64,000 bases of DNA from NCBI RefSeq assembly GCF_032452875.1, contig NC_083876.1, forward strand, positions 1,488,001-1,552,000, given 5' to 3'. Below the pieces are notes generated by a model. The model made no database searches. It was not told where the DNA came from and saw nothing but the letters and a program-made list of their open reading frames with translations. This DNA comes from Bos javanicus. Its lineage: Eukaryota > Chordata > Mammalia > Artiodactyla > Bovidae. A program made the translations under genes and the position numbers. The stretch's first letter is position 1. Every line of letters begins with the position of its first letter. Positions 9,906-22,602 of this stretch are shown in pieces.

Positions 9906-12109
9906 TATTGAACAGAGTCACAACATTTTATTTCTAAAAGGACCTTGTGATCAGTTTTACACATGAGGTGTGCATCGTTTAGGGGCTTTCAGGTAATAGA
10001 GGTGTGTTCAGAAATGGTAATAAAATGATTTTAGCAAAGAGGGAATTTGGAAAAGTTTAAGACAACCAGAAAGAGATAGAGAAGTGTCACAGGGACAGAA
10101 TCTGCCACTATCATTGGGTCTGAATGTGTGTAAGCAAGTGAAATACATTCTTTTCTGTGGACAAACATGTAGACAGAGAAGGAGGACCACTTGATAGGTG
10201 TTGTGGCTTCAGAGAGAAGAATGCAGAAACTGCAGTTTTATAACCCGCTCAGAAAGAGTGAAGAATAAATAAATGTATTTCTTTTTCTTTCTACTCCTTC
10301 CATATCCTGCCATCCTACTGACCAAATATATTTGGAAGGGGAGCTGGGTGGTTGTATCCCATGGAAGCCAGTCTTCCAAAATATCAAGCAGGGAAGAAAA
10401 AGATGGAGAATAGATATGGAAGTGAAGCAAAGAATGTCTAATCTAGAGGGAATGAGAGAAAAGTGTGGTAGATGATTCTTAGTTTTGTCACTGGGTAACT
10501 GAATGAATAATGAATACTAACATTTAGTGACATGGAAGATATTAATTTCATAGTATAAGTGGATGCTCTCTTATAGAAACTCTTAGTAGCACCTAGCCCC
10601 CTTTTCCAAAAATGACTGATTTTTTTTACTTAATTTATTTTTTTGGCTATTTGGGAGAGAAGAAACTTGAGCATATGAACTTATATCACCACTTTGCATG
10701 AGAAACCAGTGAAATACATCTTTCAAAAAGAAACACTGATCCATTTCATTATGTTCTTGCTCAGTTGGGTCATGAAATCATGGCCCTGAATGTCATTGTT
10801 TATCTGGGGAGCAGCTAACAGAATTGCTAGCAATGTGGCCAAGGGCTATAGCCATTTCTCCAAAGAGAAAGCCATACAGTTATTACAAATGCCTACTGCA
10901 TCAAGGAAATAATTTAAGAGATTTATTTCATTAGGCCTAATAAAATAGAGCTGCAAATAATTGAAGCAATGATGGTAAAATGTTCATTTCAAAGTTCAAA
11001 CTTAAAAAAAATTTTTTTTCACAATAAATCTACTTTCAAAACATAATAGCTTACACTAAAGGGTCGTCATTGGTTTCTTATTGCTGTGAAGAACATGATA
11101 AATAAGCTTTGGAATCTTATACAAGCATACACACAGAAATTAAACTCAAATTCAAATGTAAGATCATTGACTAAAATTATTTTGTTGTGCATAGAACAAA
11201 CTCAGGGAGCCGGCACTCTAAGTCAGTTTCCACTTAAGTCCTAAGGAAAGATCCAAATATGGCTGTATCTTTCACTAATTTAAAAAATGTTTTGCTTACT
11301 ATTTTCCCTTTATACAAGCTTTGGATTAAAAAAGAATGTTAACTTATTTGTGCAGGTCAATCTTTTCCAAAAATATACTAGATGACCTAAGAAAACAAAA
11401 TTAGATCAAAAGTTGCTGAAGCAAAGGATAGTCACAGATATTATAACATCATTGTCTATCTCATCTTGTTCTTAAACACTCAGTGTTATATCACTAATGC
11501 AGCATATTTAACCTTGTCCGATATGAACATCTATTAATGGCTTGTCTGTGAGAAGCTGGCTATTGGCTTTAGCTAGGAAAGTACTCAGGACAGTAGAGAC
11601 AGTCTTCTGTGTATTCGAAAGTGATACCTTAAAATAGCTTTGTAATATTTGGGTTTAATCTCAAAAAAAGTAGACATGTTAAATAAGTGCTCCAAGTTCA
11701 TAATTTATATAAATTTTAACATAACATTTCAGAGGACTATTGGGACTACCCAAGGTGAGAATAAATGGTTCACAGGCATTACTGTGTAGCAAATGTCAAT
11801 AACCAATGATAAATGGGACTGCATCTGATGTCTACACATCTAAGATCTTATTTTCCTGAGTGTGATAAACTATTTACACCTTCAGGGCTTCCAGGAAGGA
11901 CTCACCTAAAGGTGAACAATCGTGGCACAAGCACTGGGGCAAAACGCAAAAAATAAATTATTAAGAGTAAAGTTTTCATAGTCGTGACTTCTCTTCCAGC
12001 CAAGAAAGCAAGCAGAAGTGTTTTCTCCCAAAGTAAAACTCCATTTATTATTTTTGTTCTCTATTTGTTTTATTATGAACAAATTATGCTATTGTGATTA
12101 TATTTGGTA
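9906..12109. other. Unique or decayed sequence
   Basis: About 2.2 kb without a repeat that I can name and without a credible frame. Base composition is ordinary AT-rich intergenic DNA. Confidence 0.45.
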
Positions 12110-12390
12110 GAAATGGCAAAGTGTGCTCATCTATTCCATTAATCCTACTATATGCTAGGTAGTGAGTGTGGAAAGGATATATGTCAGACATCATTAAGAA
12201 GTTTGGGTTAGGTGAGTCAAATTGATAGACAAACAAGGTAAATTAGGATGAGCTTCACAGGAAGAAATTAGGTCAGCATCAAGAATTTAAGGAGGCTTCT
12301 CAGGGAGGTCAACTGATCTAAATCCTGAAGGCTAGAGATGAGATCCCAGTGGCAGAAACTGTCCTAGGCTGAAAAAAACAGCCTGTGAAA
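12110..12390 (-). mobile_element. Possible old L2/CR1-type fragment
   Basis: 'aggcttctcagggaggtcaa' followed by 'taaatcctgaaggctagaga' resembles the antisense of an old L2/CR1-type 3' region. The match is short and diverged. Confidence 0.3.
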
Positions 12391-12529
12391 AAATGAAAAT
12401 ATTTCTATTGATATGATTGGAAATTTTTACAAGCTATAGAGAATGAATTTGGAAGTCAGTATAAATTGCTATGAAATTATCATTTATTCTTAAGTGCCAT
12501 CTTTTGAACATTTTGTCTTTAAGTTGCTG

Positions 12530-13410
12530 AGAAGTCCCAGGTGTTCTTCAGAGCTTCAGATCAGAGTCATACATGCAACTGTGCCGCAACTTTGGGTGTA
12601 CCCCAGTCACCTGGGCTCCCACCCTCTCCATCCCCCAAATCTCACCCTCTTAGGTGGTTCTCCCACATGGCTACAACTTAGGCTAGAAACCTGAGAACAG
12701 TCCTTTGTGCTCCTTCATTCTTGAGCTACACATTTACCCCATCATCAGGATCTCTTCAACCTAGAGATACTTATGGGGTAAGTATCTCTAGACTCAGCCT
12801 GCTGTTACTAGCATCATTTCCTGCCTGGGTGATTGCAAAAACAATCCAATTGATTTCCTTATATCCAGTCTGGATCCTGTCCATTTATTTGCCACAGTGC
12901 AGCGAGAGTGATCATGTCAAAAGGTGATTATGAGCACATCATCCCCCTTCTCAGAACATCAGAGACACCCTCCCTGCTCTCAGGATCCAGTATAATCTTA
13001 TTCTCTGGCTCTCAAAACCCTTCACAAGTTGGTTCTATTAATACCTCCTGAACCTTTCATTTCTCAGCTTTCAAAAAAATTGTTCTTTGCTTTGTTCTAC
13101 TTTTCCTGATTGATACCTATTTGTACTTATATTCTTAACTTAGAAGATAGTTCATTTAGAAAGATTCACTTGACACTCAAGTTCAGTTTAGACACACATC
13201 CTATGTATTTAGCAACCTGTACTTTTCTTTGAAGTCTCATCACCTTGTACTGCAATAGCTTATTTGTTTGTATATTTCCCCTAGAATCTAACTGTAAATT
13301 CAGGGATTTTATGTACTTCTTCCCTTTTCAGGGTATTTGATGTGCCCACTCAGTCCTTTGAATTGTGTTGGCATTGTGTTTATGGAATGTTGAATAAGTG
13401 TGTAGGGTCT
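12530..13410 (+). mobile_element. L2 LINE 3' region
   Basis: A long, diverged run of L2 words occurs in the correct order: 'cagagcttcagatcagagtc', 'cctttgtgctccttcattct', 'cagtgcagcgagagtgatca', 'cccccttctcagaacatcag', and the tail near 13290-13400 ending in 'gaatgttgaataagtg'. The 5' part is missing and there is no open frame. The strand call follows the L2 tail being at the right end. Confidence 0.75.
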
Positions 13411-14985
13411 TGATTAGAAAAGCCATTACATAACATGGTGAGAAGCTTGGACTTTATTGTATATATGTCAATGCTTTTAATTATATGCCAGGAATACTGG
13501 GATCCATAAGATAAATTCAGGGGAGTTTCTGGGAACATTAGTATTCCTCAAAGTTAATTAACATATGATTTCAATTGTGTAATTAATACTTGCATGCCTA
13601 AAACAAAACATAACATTTTAGTGAGCTTTTATTGACACTGCTGCTATATTGGAGCAGATATCTGTGTTCCTCTACCATTCTCAGCATTTAATTGTACACC
13701 ATGGAGATTCCCTAGAGAAGCTGTTGCAAGTGTTGGCAGGTTTTATGCAGAGTGGAATGACAGGTCCAGATTTAAATGACACATAATTTGAAAGTACATT
13801 TTTTATGATAAGTGATAAGCAAGTATCATACTTTATACATCAACTATCTCATAAGGATGGCTGATGCAGGCTTGCAGTCTTCACATCTCCAGTTTAGGGT
13901 CTCACTCACTGTTGATGCCATGACCAGCACTACAAATTATTTCTTAAGTAATCTTTTTAGGAATTTTTGATGACCATGATGACCATAGTAAGAGCACTAG
14001 CATATTTTCAGCTTCCACATCATGAAAGAAGCATCATGCCTGAGTGGAGTGATCCCTCACATGACACCGTTTATGCTGAAGGGAACACTGCACCCAAAAC
14101 ACAAAGCTCTGGCTTCTTCCGCACATGGCACCAGTGATTGCCAACACAGCTTGTAAGTGTGGGAGAGTTAATTCCAAGGGAAAGGGGCTTTACCCACTGG
14201 CCCACTGGGAGCTTGGGTAGAGAGAAGGCCTGTAGGTAAATTTATCTCCCTTCTTTCCACAAGCAGTTCTGCTGTGAAGTCATGTGTAAGTCTCTCTTCA
14301 GATGTTCTGCAGGGATGAACAATCAGAAGCAACAGTCGTGAAGTTGTGGTCCCTTAGTGACACACCACTTCCTGTTCATCCTCATGGCCCTCTGCTTCAC
14401 TTTCTTTCATCCCTCATTCTAGGGGCTGAACTCCACATAAGTGTTTAAGGAAGTTTCTATTTTCTAGGAAATTTGGTGCAAGAAAGCCAGATTTTAGAAA
14501 GTGATGACAAACTGTTTCTGCACCTGGGAGACCCTGATTAAACAACTCTTTGCCTTCTTCCTTCCCTGAAACTCCCTCATGCATCCCTGTGTCCATGATT
14601 TTTGAGCTACCATCCCATTATTTTAAAAGATTTATCATATTTCTCATGACATGTGGCTTTGAAAACCAAAATGAGTATATGCATCTGTGTGGTTTAAAAA
14701 GTAGCCACACAACAAGAGTGAGTTTTCCAGAGTCTCTCTCTGGTTTGTTCATCATGGTCTATGCCCAGGAAATCCACTTATTCAACTACCTCAGTGGGTC
14801 TCCAGTGCTCTCTGATTTTGATTTATCTGACCCAACAAGACATCTAGCAGGAGCTGGGAGAGGAGCATGAGACTGAGGTTAGCATAGTATTGGTTCCTGT
14901 GAAATTGTCTCTGAGGTCACCTAGAGCTGGATGCATTTCTCAGTGGAAGGCACTCATCCACATCTTCCCCTTACCTCATCTCTTT
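13411..14985. other. No recognised feature
   Basis: About 1.6 kb. A 106-codon frame at 14550-14870 has no family I recognise, no clear composition bias and no supporting signals; I treat it as chance. Confidence 0.4.
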
Positions 14986-15156
14986 GGGCCATGTGTGGTG
15001 ATAGTTCATCAGGTGCTTCCTGGGGTCTCTGTGCTGACTTTGTGATTCTACCACACTCCACACACCCCTGTATCAGTGCCATCTACTAAGTAAATCCTGC
15101 TTGAGTTGTAACATGTTGTGGATTTATTTCCTGTTTGGACCCTGACTGATACACAT
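14986..15156 (+). mobile_element. Possible MLT1-like LTR 3' end
   Basis: The segment ends in 'ggaccctgactgatacac', a phrase typical of the 3' end of MLT1-type MaLR LTRs, preceded by 'aagtaaatcctgcttgagtt'. Only the end is recognisable. Confidence 0.3.
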
Positions 15157-16141
15157 GTCAACATACCTGTGAGTGAGCTTGCAGAATGGATTTAAGGTAT
15201 ATTAATATATGAAATCAGATATAGGAAGTAAAGGAAGTAGGGCTAAGAGAACAGTTTTGGAGACTATCAGAATTTAGAGAAATTTGGTACAAATGATGAC
15301 TTGGCCAAGATAGAAAGGAAAAAACAATATACAGTAAGGGTTAGGTGGAAAATCAAGTATAAAGTATTTTGAAGTTAAGGAATTGAGGCTTGAGATATGT
15401 TAAATGATTTGTAGCCTTTAAGCCATCATTGTCAATCATGGCGACAGCAATTTCTGTAGAGGTGTTTGAAGCAAAAAAGCAGTCAGTCATGAACTATGTT
15501 CTGAGTAGGAGGAGTGGAGGTTAAGAGAGAAAGTGAGATCTACTCTTGCCAAAAACTTAAAACCTAAGGGAAGAAAAAAGAGTTTCTGAAGTGATCAGAT
15601 GCTCAAATCCTCATAGAAACTTCAACTGAAATGACACTTATCCAGTTTGTCCATCATCATCACCTTTCTTTTCTGTCTAGTGTTCTTTTGGTAATTTATT
15701 TTATATAAATGATTCTACTAAACAAATAACTAAAAAAACATTGTTCAAATGAGTTACTGGTAACAAAATATTGTTACTGGTAACAAAATTAATACAAATT
15801 AATGTTGTAAAATATTCTTTTCAATTATCAGTGAATTTTAAAAATTATTTTTGACATTTTGATTTGTTTCTAATTGAATTAAATGCACATCATTTATATA
15901 ATAAACAAGAATTATTGGTCTTTTAATTCAAATATTTCACCTTGAAGAACATTATCTAATCTATTTTGAGTTAATTCAGTTATACCACTTTAACAGCCAA
16001 TTGTGTATGTAAAATGGTTACACATGTGTGTACATGTGTATCAATATATATATGTGTGTTTGTATTTGGATATATATATATTTCTATATAAAACTTTTCC
16101 TCATGTATAGAATACAGTAATTCGGTCACTTAGATAGTATG
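15157..16141. other. No recognised feature apart from short repeats
   Basis: AT-rich. It holds a 20-bp tandem pair (15753-15792) and a TG/TA-rich stretch around 16020-16085. Confidence 0.4.
15753..15792. repeat. 20-bp tandem duplication
   Basis: The unit gttactggtaacaaaatatt is repeated immediately with only its last bases changed. This is probably replication slippage. Confidence 0.85.
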
Positions 16142-16153
16142 TTTGACCATTAT

Positions 16154-16355
16154 TTACTTCCCTGGTGGCTCAGATGGTAAAGCATCTGCCTACAATGCAG
16201 GAGAACTGGGATCAATCCCTGGGTTGAGAAGATCCCCTGGAGAAGGAAATGGCAACCCACTCCAGTAATCTTGTCTGAAAAATTCCATGTATGGAGGAGC
16301 CTGCTATGTTACAGTCCATGGGGTCGCAAAGAGTTGGACACGACTTCACTTTCAC
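16154..16355 (+). mobile_element. Bov-tA SINE with TSD
   Basis: Full tRNA-related head (cttccctggtggctcagatg), body and 'ttcactttcactt' tail. The flanks tttgaccattat (16142-16153) and tttgaacattat (16356-16367) form a 12-bp TSD with one change. Confidence 0.92.
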
Positions 16356-16430
16356 TTTGAACATTATGCCATTTATCACAAAAATTTTGTGCTTCCTGAC
16401 TTCACTTCTTCTTCTAACATGCATCTAGGC

Positions 16431-16788
16431 TATAATATGGTTTGAATGTTTGAGTCCTCTACCAATTTATATATTGAAATGCTAGCCCTCACAACAATGC
16501 TATTAAATCTTTGGGAGGTGATTAGGTCATGAGAGTGGAGCTCTCATAATGAGATTAGTGCCTTTACTGAAGAGGCTCAGGAGAGCTCCCAGACCATTTT
16601 ATCAAGTGAGGACACAGAGAAAAAAAGTCCTCTTTGAATCAATAAGCCATCAGCAACCAAACATCGAACCTGCTGGTGCCATGATCCTGAACTCCCAACC
16701 TCCATCACTGTGAGGAATCAATGTTTGCTGTTTATAAGCTATTCAGTCTCGGAATGTTTTGTAGCAACCTGAATGGACTAAGACAGTG
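16431..16788 (+). mobile_element. MaLR LTR (MST/MLT1-like)
   Basis: It starts with 'atatggtttgaatgtttgag', contains 'tttgggaggtgattaggtca' and 'caagtgaggacacagag', and ends in 'gaatggactaagaca'. These are the standard landmarks of a mammalian MaLR solo LTR, in the right order. It is fairly complete at about 358 bp. Confidence 0.82.
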
Positions 16789-16893
16789 TACACCCGTGGT
16801 GGATTCATGTTGATGTATGGCAAAATCAATACAATATTGTAAAGTAAAACAAATATAAAAATAATAAAAAAATAACCCCCCCCCAAAAAAAAG
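16789..16893 (+). mobile_element. L1 3' terminus
   Basis: 'acacccgtggtggattcatg' through 'acaatattgtaaagtaaaac' is the end of the ruminant L1 3' UTR, followed by an A-rich tail broken by a C run. It is extremely 5'-truncated and sits at the edge of the MaLR LTR. Confidence 0.85.
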
Positions 16894-17242
16894 AGTGCTT
16901 TCCAAAAAATAATAGTATTTGAATCATTAGACTGAGTAGAGAAGATCCATGCTACCCAGTATGGCAGACACTGTCCAACCTGTTGTTGAGCCCTAATAGG
17001 ACAAATCTATGTAAGGAGTGTGAATTACTTCTTTCTTTTCTTGAGCTGGGATGTCTACATCTTTTCCCCTTGGACAGATTCTCAGGACTTAAGACTCCTG
17101 GATTTAAATCTGTGGCCTCCAGTCTAAGGTCTTGGGATTCAGGCTGGATTATACCATTAATTTCCCTGGTTCTTCAGCTTGCAGACAAGAGATCATGAAT
17201 CTACCAACACCCATAATGGCTTAAACCAATTTCCATAGTAAA

Positions 17243-17244
<2 letters not shown>
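16894..17244. other. No recognised feature
   Basis: Contains a 71-codon frame at 16983-17198 with no recognisable family; treated as chance. Confidence 0.4.

Positions 17245-17313
<69 letters not shown>
17245..17313. repeat. (TC)n(TA)n microsatellite
   Basis: A compound dinucleotide repeat: about 14 TC units followed by about 20 TA units. Confidence 0.97.
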
Positions 17314-17315
<2 letters not shown>

Positions 17316-17352
17316 CCTATTGATTTTGCTTCTCTGGTGGATTCATTATACA

Positions 17353-17569
17353 TGTGTGTGCTTAGTCTCTCAGTCATGTCTGACTGTGGCTCTGTGACTC
17401 CATGGACTATAGCCTACCAGGATCCTCTGTCCATGGGGATTCTCCAGGCAAGAATACTGGAGTGGGTTGCCATGCCCTCCTCCAGGGGATCTTCCCAACC
17501 CGGGGATCAAACCCAGGTCTCCCACATTGCATGTGGACTCTTTTACAGTCTGAGCCACCAGGGAGCCCT
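17353..17569 (-). mobile_element. Bov-tA SINE
   Basis: A minus-strand copy running from 'cttagtctctcagtcatgtc' to the tRNA-related end 'tctgagccaccagggagccc'. It is nearly full length. The overlapping open frames on both strands are repeat-derived. Confidence 0.93.
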
Positions 17570-18957
17570 TGGCTCAGTAGGGGCTCACAATGAATGGTTG
17601 TGTGGAGCCCTTATGCTGAGGAGCTAGTGCTTGATTTATCATTTAAGAGACTCTTGTGGATTTGGCTCCAATTTCCTTCCAGGCCCACCAGTTTTCTTTT
17701 TACTGCTAAACTGCAAAGGAAAAAAGACAAAGATGCAGAAGAAAGCAGAAGTCACACTTAAGCATCCTGAGTAGCTGCTGAGGTTTGTCCATCCTGTGGC
17801 AAAGTTATTAAGAAGGCTGTGTGATGTCTGTCTACAGAGGAGCCACAGCCATCAACTGCAATGATAGTAACTAGATTTGCTGTCGTGAACCACCAAGTAA
17901 GAAAGAATGAAGCCTCTAGGGAACATAACCTGCCCTTTATAGGCTTAACAATAAATGTTGTCTTTGATGCATGAGCCTGGTGGGGCCACAGAGATCAAGG
18001 TAATGAGAGCTACGTAGATGGCTGCTTCAGAGAAAGAAGTAAGGAATAAATCTGCGTCAGCTGAAAATTTCTGGTTCATCTATCCTTCCTTAGCTCTCTA
18101 TGACTTGAGTGCTATATCTTGTCCCTTACAGGTCATTTCCTTTCTGATATCTTGTCAACATCCAAAACCTATTATCTTACAATGAAATAGATTTTTTTCT
18201 TTCAAAACTATCTCTTGGTTTTCCTTATTCAAAGTGAAGATCTCTGAGGTATTTTTGGCTTATCTTTCCTTTTTCTTCATTTTGTGGCAGACAGAATGCT
18301 ATTTAGGCTTAAATCTCTGCTGCTATTTAGGCTTAAGTCTCTCTGAATTTGGACTATTGAAATACTTTTCCAACTGTTCTCACAAACTTTGGCTTTTCTT
18401 ACAACTGATATAGCAAAGGCTAACAAATTTAAGTTTTAAAACAACAAGAGAACTTCCTCTGCTTTCAAACATTTAGTGAATAGCCTTAATTTCTTGAGAA
18501 TCAAGTATTATGAAGTTTAAACATCCCGGTGTTACTTATAAAAGTGAAAAATTCAAAATAGGATTTTGTCCACTGTTTACCTTGGTTTACATGCAGACTT
18601 CATTTTTTTAATCTCTCATATATAATATTATACATGTTGTAAGTAATTGTATTTAATGACATAAATAGATCAATAAAAATACCCCAGAAGGTATTTGACA
18701 CCAAAATATTTTGCATTCTTTTCCCTGCTGTAACAAAATGAATTTAACATATTGCAGAGATAGCCAACACTCTTTCTCTGTGTTTTTGCCCTGTGGGTGC
18801 TCCCTATAATTTTCCCTATGTTTGTCCCTGTGGTTCAAGATATGTCTATTCTTGGATGCTTTTTAAAATCCCTACCTACAGAATGTCTTCCTTTCTGTAT
18901 TAAGTAGTTGATGATTGTTTCCTAGCAGGATTGTTTCTCTTTTATGTATATATATTT
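17570..18957. other. No recognised feature apart from a 24-bp tandem pair
   Basis: About 1.4 kb of unique-looking DNA without a credible gene. Confidence 0.4.
18297..18344. repeat. 24-bp tandem duplication
   Basis: A unit beginning tgctatttaggcttaaatct occurs twice in direct succession, with one or two changes. Confidence 0.85.
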
Positions 18958-19243
18958 TTCCCTGGTAGCTCAGCTGTTACAGAATCTGCCTGCAATGCAG
19001 GAGACACTGGTTCAATTTCTGGGTCAGGAAGATACCCTGGAAAAGGGATAGGCTACCCACTCCAGTATTCCCTGGTGGCTCAGATAGTAAAGAATCCACC
19101 TGCTATGCAGGAGACCTGGGTTCAATTCCTGGGTTGGGAAGATTTCCTGGAGGAGGGCATGGCAACCCACTCCAGTATTCTTGCCTGGAGAATCCCCATG
19201 GACAGAGGAGCCTGGCAGGACTAAGCAACTAAGCACAGCACAT
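18958..19243 (+). mobile_element. Two Bov-tA units in tandem
   Basis: Two tRNA-headed units follow each other without a spacer: 18958-19066 ('ccctggtagctcagctgtta') and 19067-19243 ('ccctggtggctcagatagta'). The first stops at 'cactccagtatt', where the second begins. This is either a dimeric SINE or one unit inserted into another. Confidence 0.88.
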
Positions 19244-19540
19244 ACAACCTCCTTTTTACTCATTTTTATTTATTTGTCCTCACTTCTTCAAGGATCAGCT
19301 TAACCTCAGTTTTCAAGCTGACCTGAATCCTCTCCTCTGTGTCCCTATACTGCCTGTCACATGATGTCAGAATTATGCAAATTTCATAATTTATGTACCT
19401 TTATGTCTCCAGCGTCATATAGTAGGTACAATGCATTTTAGTTTTTTGTTCACTTCTACCTTCAATCCATCTTCCTCACCTTTTCCTCGACAGCAGGAGT
19501 TGGATTCTAATGCTGTATTTGAGAGTAAGTAAGAATTTAA

Positions 19541-19742
19541 TGGGCTTCACTTGTGGCTCAGATGGTAAAGAATCTGCCCACAATGCAAGAGACACAGGTT
19601 TGATCCCTAGGTCAGGAAGATCCCATGGAGAAGGAAACGGCAAATCCATTCTAGTATTCTTGCCTAGAGAATTCTATGGACAGAGGAGCTAGGTAAGCTA
19701 TAGTCTATAGGGTCGCAAAGAGTTGGACACTTTCACTTTCAA
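19541..19742 (+). mobile_element. Bov-tA SINE
   Basis: Starts 'gggcttcacttgtggctcag', keeps the Bov-A body and ends 'gttggacactttcactttca'. Moderately diverged. Confidence 0.92.
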
Positions 19743-20484
19743 TATTTTAGTAGTATGATGGGACAGTGTGAAATAGGCTGTTCATTTTAGACTTCTGATT
19801 TTCAGGTTCATGTATGCTCAGTCACTCAGTCATGCCCAACTTTTTGGAGTAAATGGAGTAAAATTCAAGCTTTGTTCACGCCCAGACACTCCAAGAACAA
19901 AGCTAGTGGCAAAAGGTGAGTGCAACTAAAGAAAAAAGATAGGGTACCTGCTCTTGAGGTCAAGGATGACTTCCCTCTCTGCACATGTACAGGAAGCCCC
20001 ACCCCTTAATAAGTGTGACCATGCACCCATAGGTCTCTGCTTGGGATCCATCTTAGCAAAAAGTTGCACACTCATCTTGGGGAGGATCCAAGGACCAGTC
20101 AGGTGTGAAGAAAGAAACAATATACCTGGCCAAAGGTAAGCAAAAACCCAAAGGACTGTCCTCTGTAAGTGATTTCAGTCACCTCTTTACTTTGCTCCTC
20201 CTCACCCAGGACACCCACGCTCCTCTCCTGGTATGTATCTCTGTTTAGCTTCTGACTTACTGCATTCCTCCTCATTAGAGAGGATGCCCATACTCTTTCT
20301 CTCTAAGGGTGTATTTCTGCCTTGCTTCTGTTTTAAGCAAACTGTTTCTCAGTGTGCTCTCCTAAACATTGTGCTGTCTCTAATAACAAACTTTGTACCT
20401 GTTTTTACAGTTTGTGACTCCTTGAAACATTCTTGTTTTCAAATTGGAGAAAGAGCCAGGGCAACTTTGCTTCTAGCCTGTAGC
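19743..20484. other. Unclear sequence, possibly LTR-like
   Basis: Contains a scrap of Bov-tA-like sequence (about 19808-19845, 'tcagtcactcagtcatgccc') and then sequence without a firm match. The run 'taataacaaactttgtacct' before a pyrimidine-rich stretch recalls LTR ends, but I cannot support a call. Confidence 0.25.
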
Positions 20485-20547
20485 CCCTTGTGGTCTAGTG
20501 GCTAGGATTTTGGTTTTCTACCCAGGCTCAATTCCTGGGCAGGAAAC
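20485..20547 (+). pseudogene. tRNA-Glu-like relic
   Basis: 'gtggtctagtggctaggatt' matches the D-arm half of mammalian tRNA-Glu. 'ttttctacccagg' recalls the anticodon arm of tRNA-Glu(TTC), and 'attcctgggcaggaaa' the T-arm and acceptor end. About 9 bases are missing between anticodon and T arms, so it cannot fold as a normal tRNA. It may be a tRNA pseudogene or a tRNA-derived part of a larger repeat. Confidence 0.5.
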
Positions 20548-21709
20548 TAGGCTCTGTCTTCAGGAGGGCTCACTGCTATCTCTCTGAAATCAGAATCAAC
20601 CAGGGAAGTTGACGACCCTGTCTCCCAGAATCTGTGGGAGGGTAGGTGCTAAGTTAGACAAGCTCCTAATAAAAAAAACATAGATGACCTAGCCACACTG
20701 ACAACCTGCTCATTAACAGCCTCTACTACCTTTCCACTAGCTCACTCCTGAGCTCAAACTTGTGCTGCCTGTGTGTCTTTTCTCAGCAGAATAGAGCTAA
20801 ATCTCTCTCATCTACTGCAATAGTTTTGAATATAGTCATCCTTGCCCATTTAACTCTGCCCTGTGAAAAATTTGTTGATGGAGCAATTCCCTCTTTTTCA
20901 GATAGAGTAATATTTCTCACCTTTATTGTTATTTCATAAACAAAACAATACAAAACAATTAATCTGTTTTGTACATTCTGGACATTTGACTATCTCAAGT
21001 AAATACTGTATTTCTCAGTCTCTCTTGATGTTAAATATTCCAATGTAAGTTCTAGCCAATGGATATAGAAGTAAAATGTGAAATATTTGGAGGTGTTTTC
21101 TAAGGGAGTGGGCATTCTCTTGGTTATTCCTAGCATCATTAAAATAAGCCAATTTTTTCTATACTATCATTTAGTTAATTATAAATAATGTACAAAATTA
21201 CTTTATGGGTTTTTTGAATGTGGCTATTGAAATGAGTTTTTATTAATTATCATAGATTTTGGGTTGATATGTTTAACTACAATGTAGTCACTGTAAATAA
21301 AACCTTTACTTTGTACTTGTTTTACCATTTATATTTCTTATTTATGTTTTTATTTCATCAGTGATAATTTCCACAACATGGTAAATGATAATAGAAACAG
21401 TTTCTCTTTTTATTCATGTCTCAATAGCACTTTTTTCTATCTCATTATTATCTTATAATTAACTGTGATGCTTTCTGTTTGCTTAACATTATTTTAATCA
21501 TCGTGTTCTCTCATTCTTGTTACTCTAGGAAGTTTAATCAAAAGGATGCTAATGATATGAACTTCTGAAATGTTTTGGTATTTATTAAGATGATCCAGAC
21601 TATAATAATTTTCTTATTGGGCATACAGATGGTATAAATATATATCTAATACTAGGTAATTTTTGATTACCTGTATTATTTGAGACCCCAAGGACTACAT
21701 AATCTTTTG
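20548..21709. other. No recognised feature
   Basis: About 1.2 kb, AT-rich toward the right, with no gene or repeat I can name. Confidence 0.4.
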
Positions 21710-21840
21710 AGTTCTCCAGGAAAGAATACTGGAGTGGGTAGCCTTTCCCTTATCAAGGGAATATTCCCAACCCAGGGATTGAACCCATGTCTCCCACATT
21801 GCAGTTGGATTCTTTATCATTTGAACCATCATGGAAGCCT
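21710..21840 (-). mobile_element. Bov-tA SINE fragment
   Basis: A minus-strand piece from 'gttctccaggaaagaatact' to the tRNA-related 'ttgaaccatcatggaagcc'. The distal body and tail are missing. Confidence 0.9.
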
Positions 21841-22451
21841 CTTTGTTATTCCTAGGGCCATCTATTTATTTTTCCCAAAATTTAAGAGAGAAAATATTGG
21901 TATTATGTTTATTATCTTATTCTTTGTTATTTTGAAATTCTTAACACATGCTATTTAAGATCTCCAAAATGCCAGTATGCCTATTGTAGAACACTTATTT
22001 CTTTCTATGTATGGGTACTTTGCTATAGAACTTCTAGTTTTTCATAGCAAACTGAAAACTTGAAAGAAAAGACCAACAGTATGTAGATTAAATGCCTAAA
22101 TATAGTCTAGTTCAAACTTGTGGATATAGGAACTTGATCACTATTGGTCTTGTCTACTTAGGGACATATGAAATACCCTGATCCAATGCTGAATCTTCTC
22201 AACTTTGAACTGAGTCTCTTGGGGTCCTCCTGGATCTGAACTTGAACTTTCTATGATTTCCAGACATTTAGAGAATAATTTCTAGAACATGGTATGGTAT
22301 CACTCGTTTGAAGGACTTATTTTAACAAGGTAATGATTAGAAATTGAGAATAGAAAACCATGTAAAATTTAACAAATACTATATCTCAAAAATCACAAAA
22401 TTTAGGGGAAAAAGAAAAACAAGAACCTTGGAGATTGTAAATATGAGTACT
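21841..22451. other. No recognised feature
   Basis: Unique-looking AT-rich DNA. Confidence 0.4.
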
Positions 22452-22602
22452 TCTAATTACCAGTGTGACTTTGGCAATTTAATGAACTCTGAAATGGAAT
22501 GCTGTTCTGAGATTTAATGGAATTTTTACATGAAGTGCTTGGTACAATGTCTGGATCACAGTAGGTATCCATTAAAAAATAACACTTCTTATTCTAAGTG
22601 TT
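22452..22602 (+). mobile_element. MIR SINE
   Basis: 'accagtgtgactttggcaat' and, further on, 'gaagtgcttggtacaatgtc' with 'cacagtaggtatccattaaa' follow the MIR core and 3' end in order, with an internal deletion. Confidence 0.7.

Noticed and set aside
14550..14870. 106-codon plus-strand frame as a possible small gene or exon
   Set aside because: No recognisable domain, no supporting splice or start context I could argue for, and the length is within chance for 64 kb read in six frames.
18958..19243. CRISPR-like or regulatory direct repeats
   Set aside because: The repeated words are two Bov-tA units; spacing and content match the SINE family.
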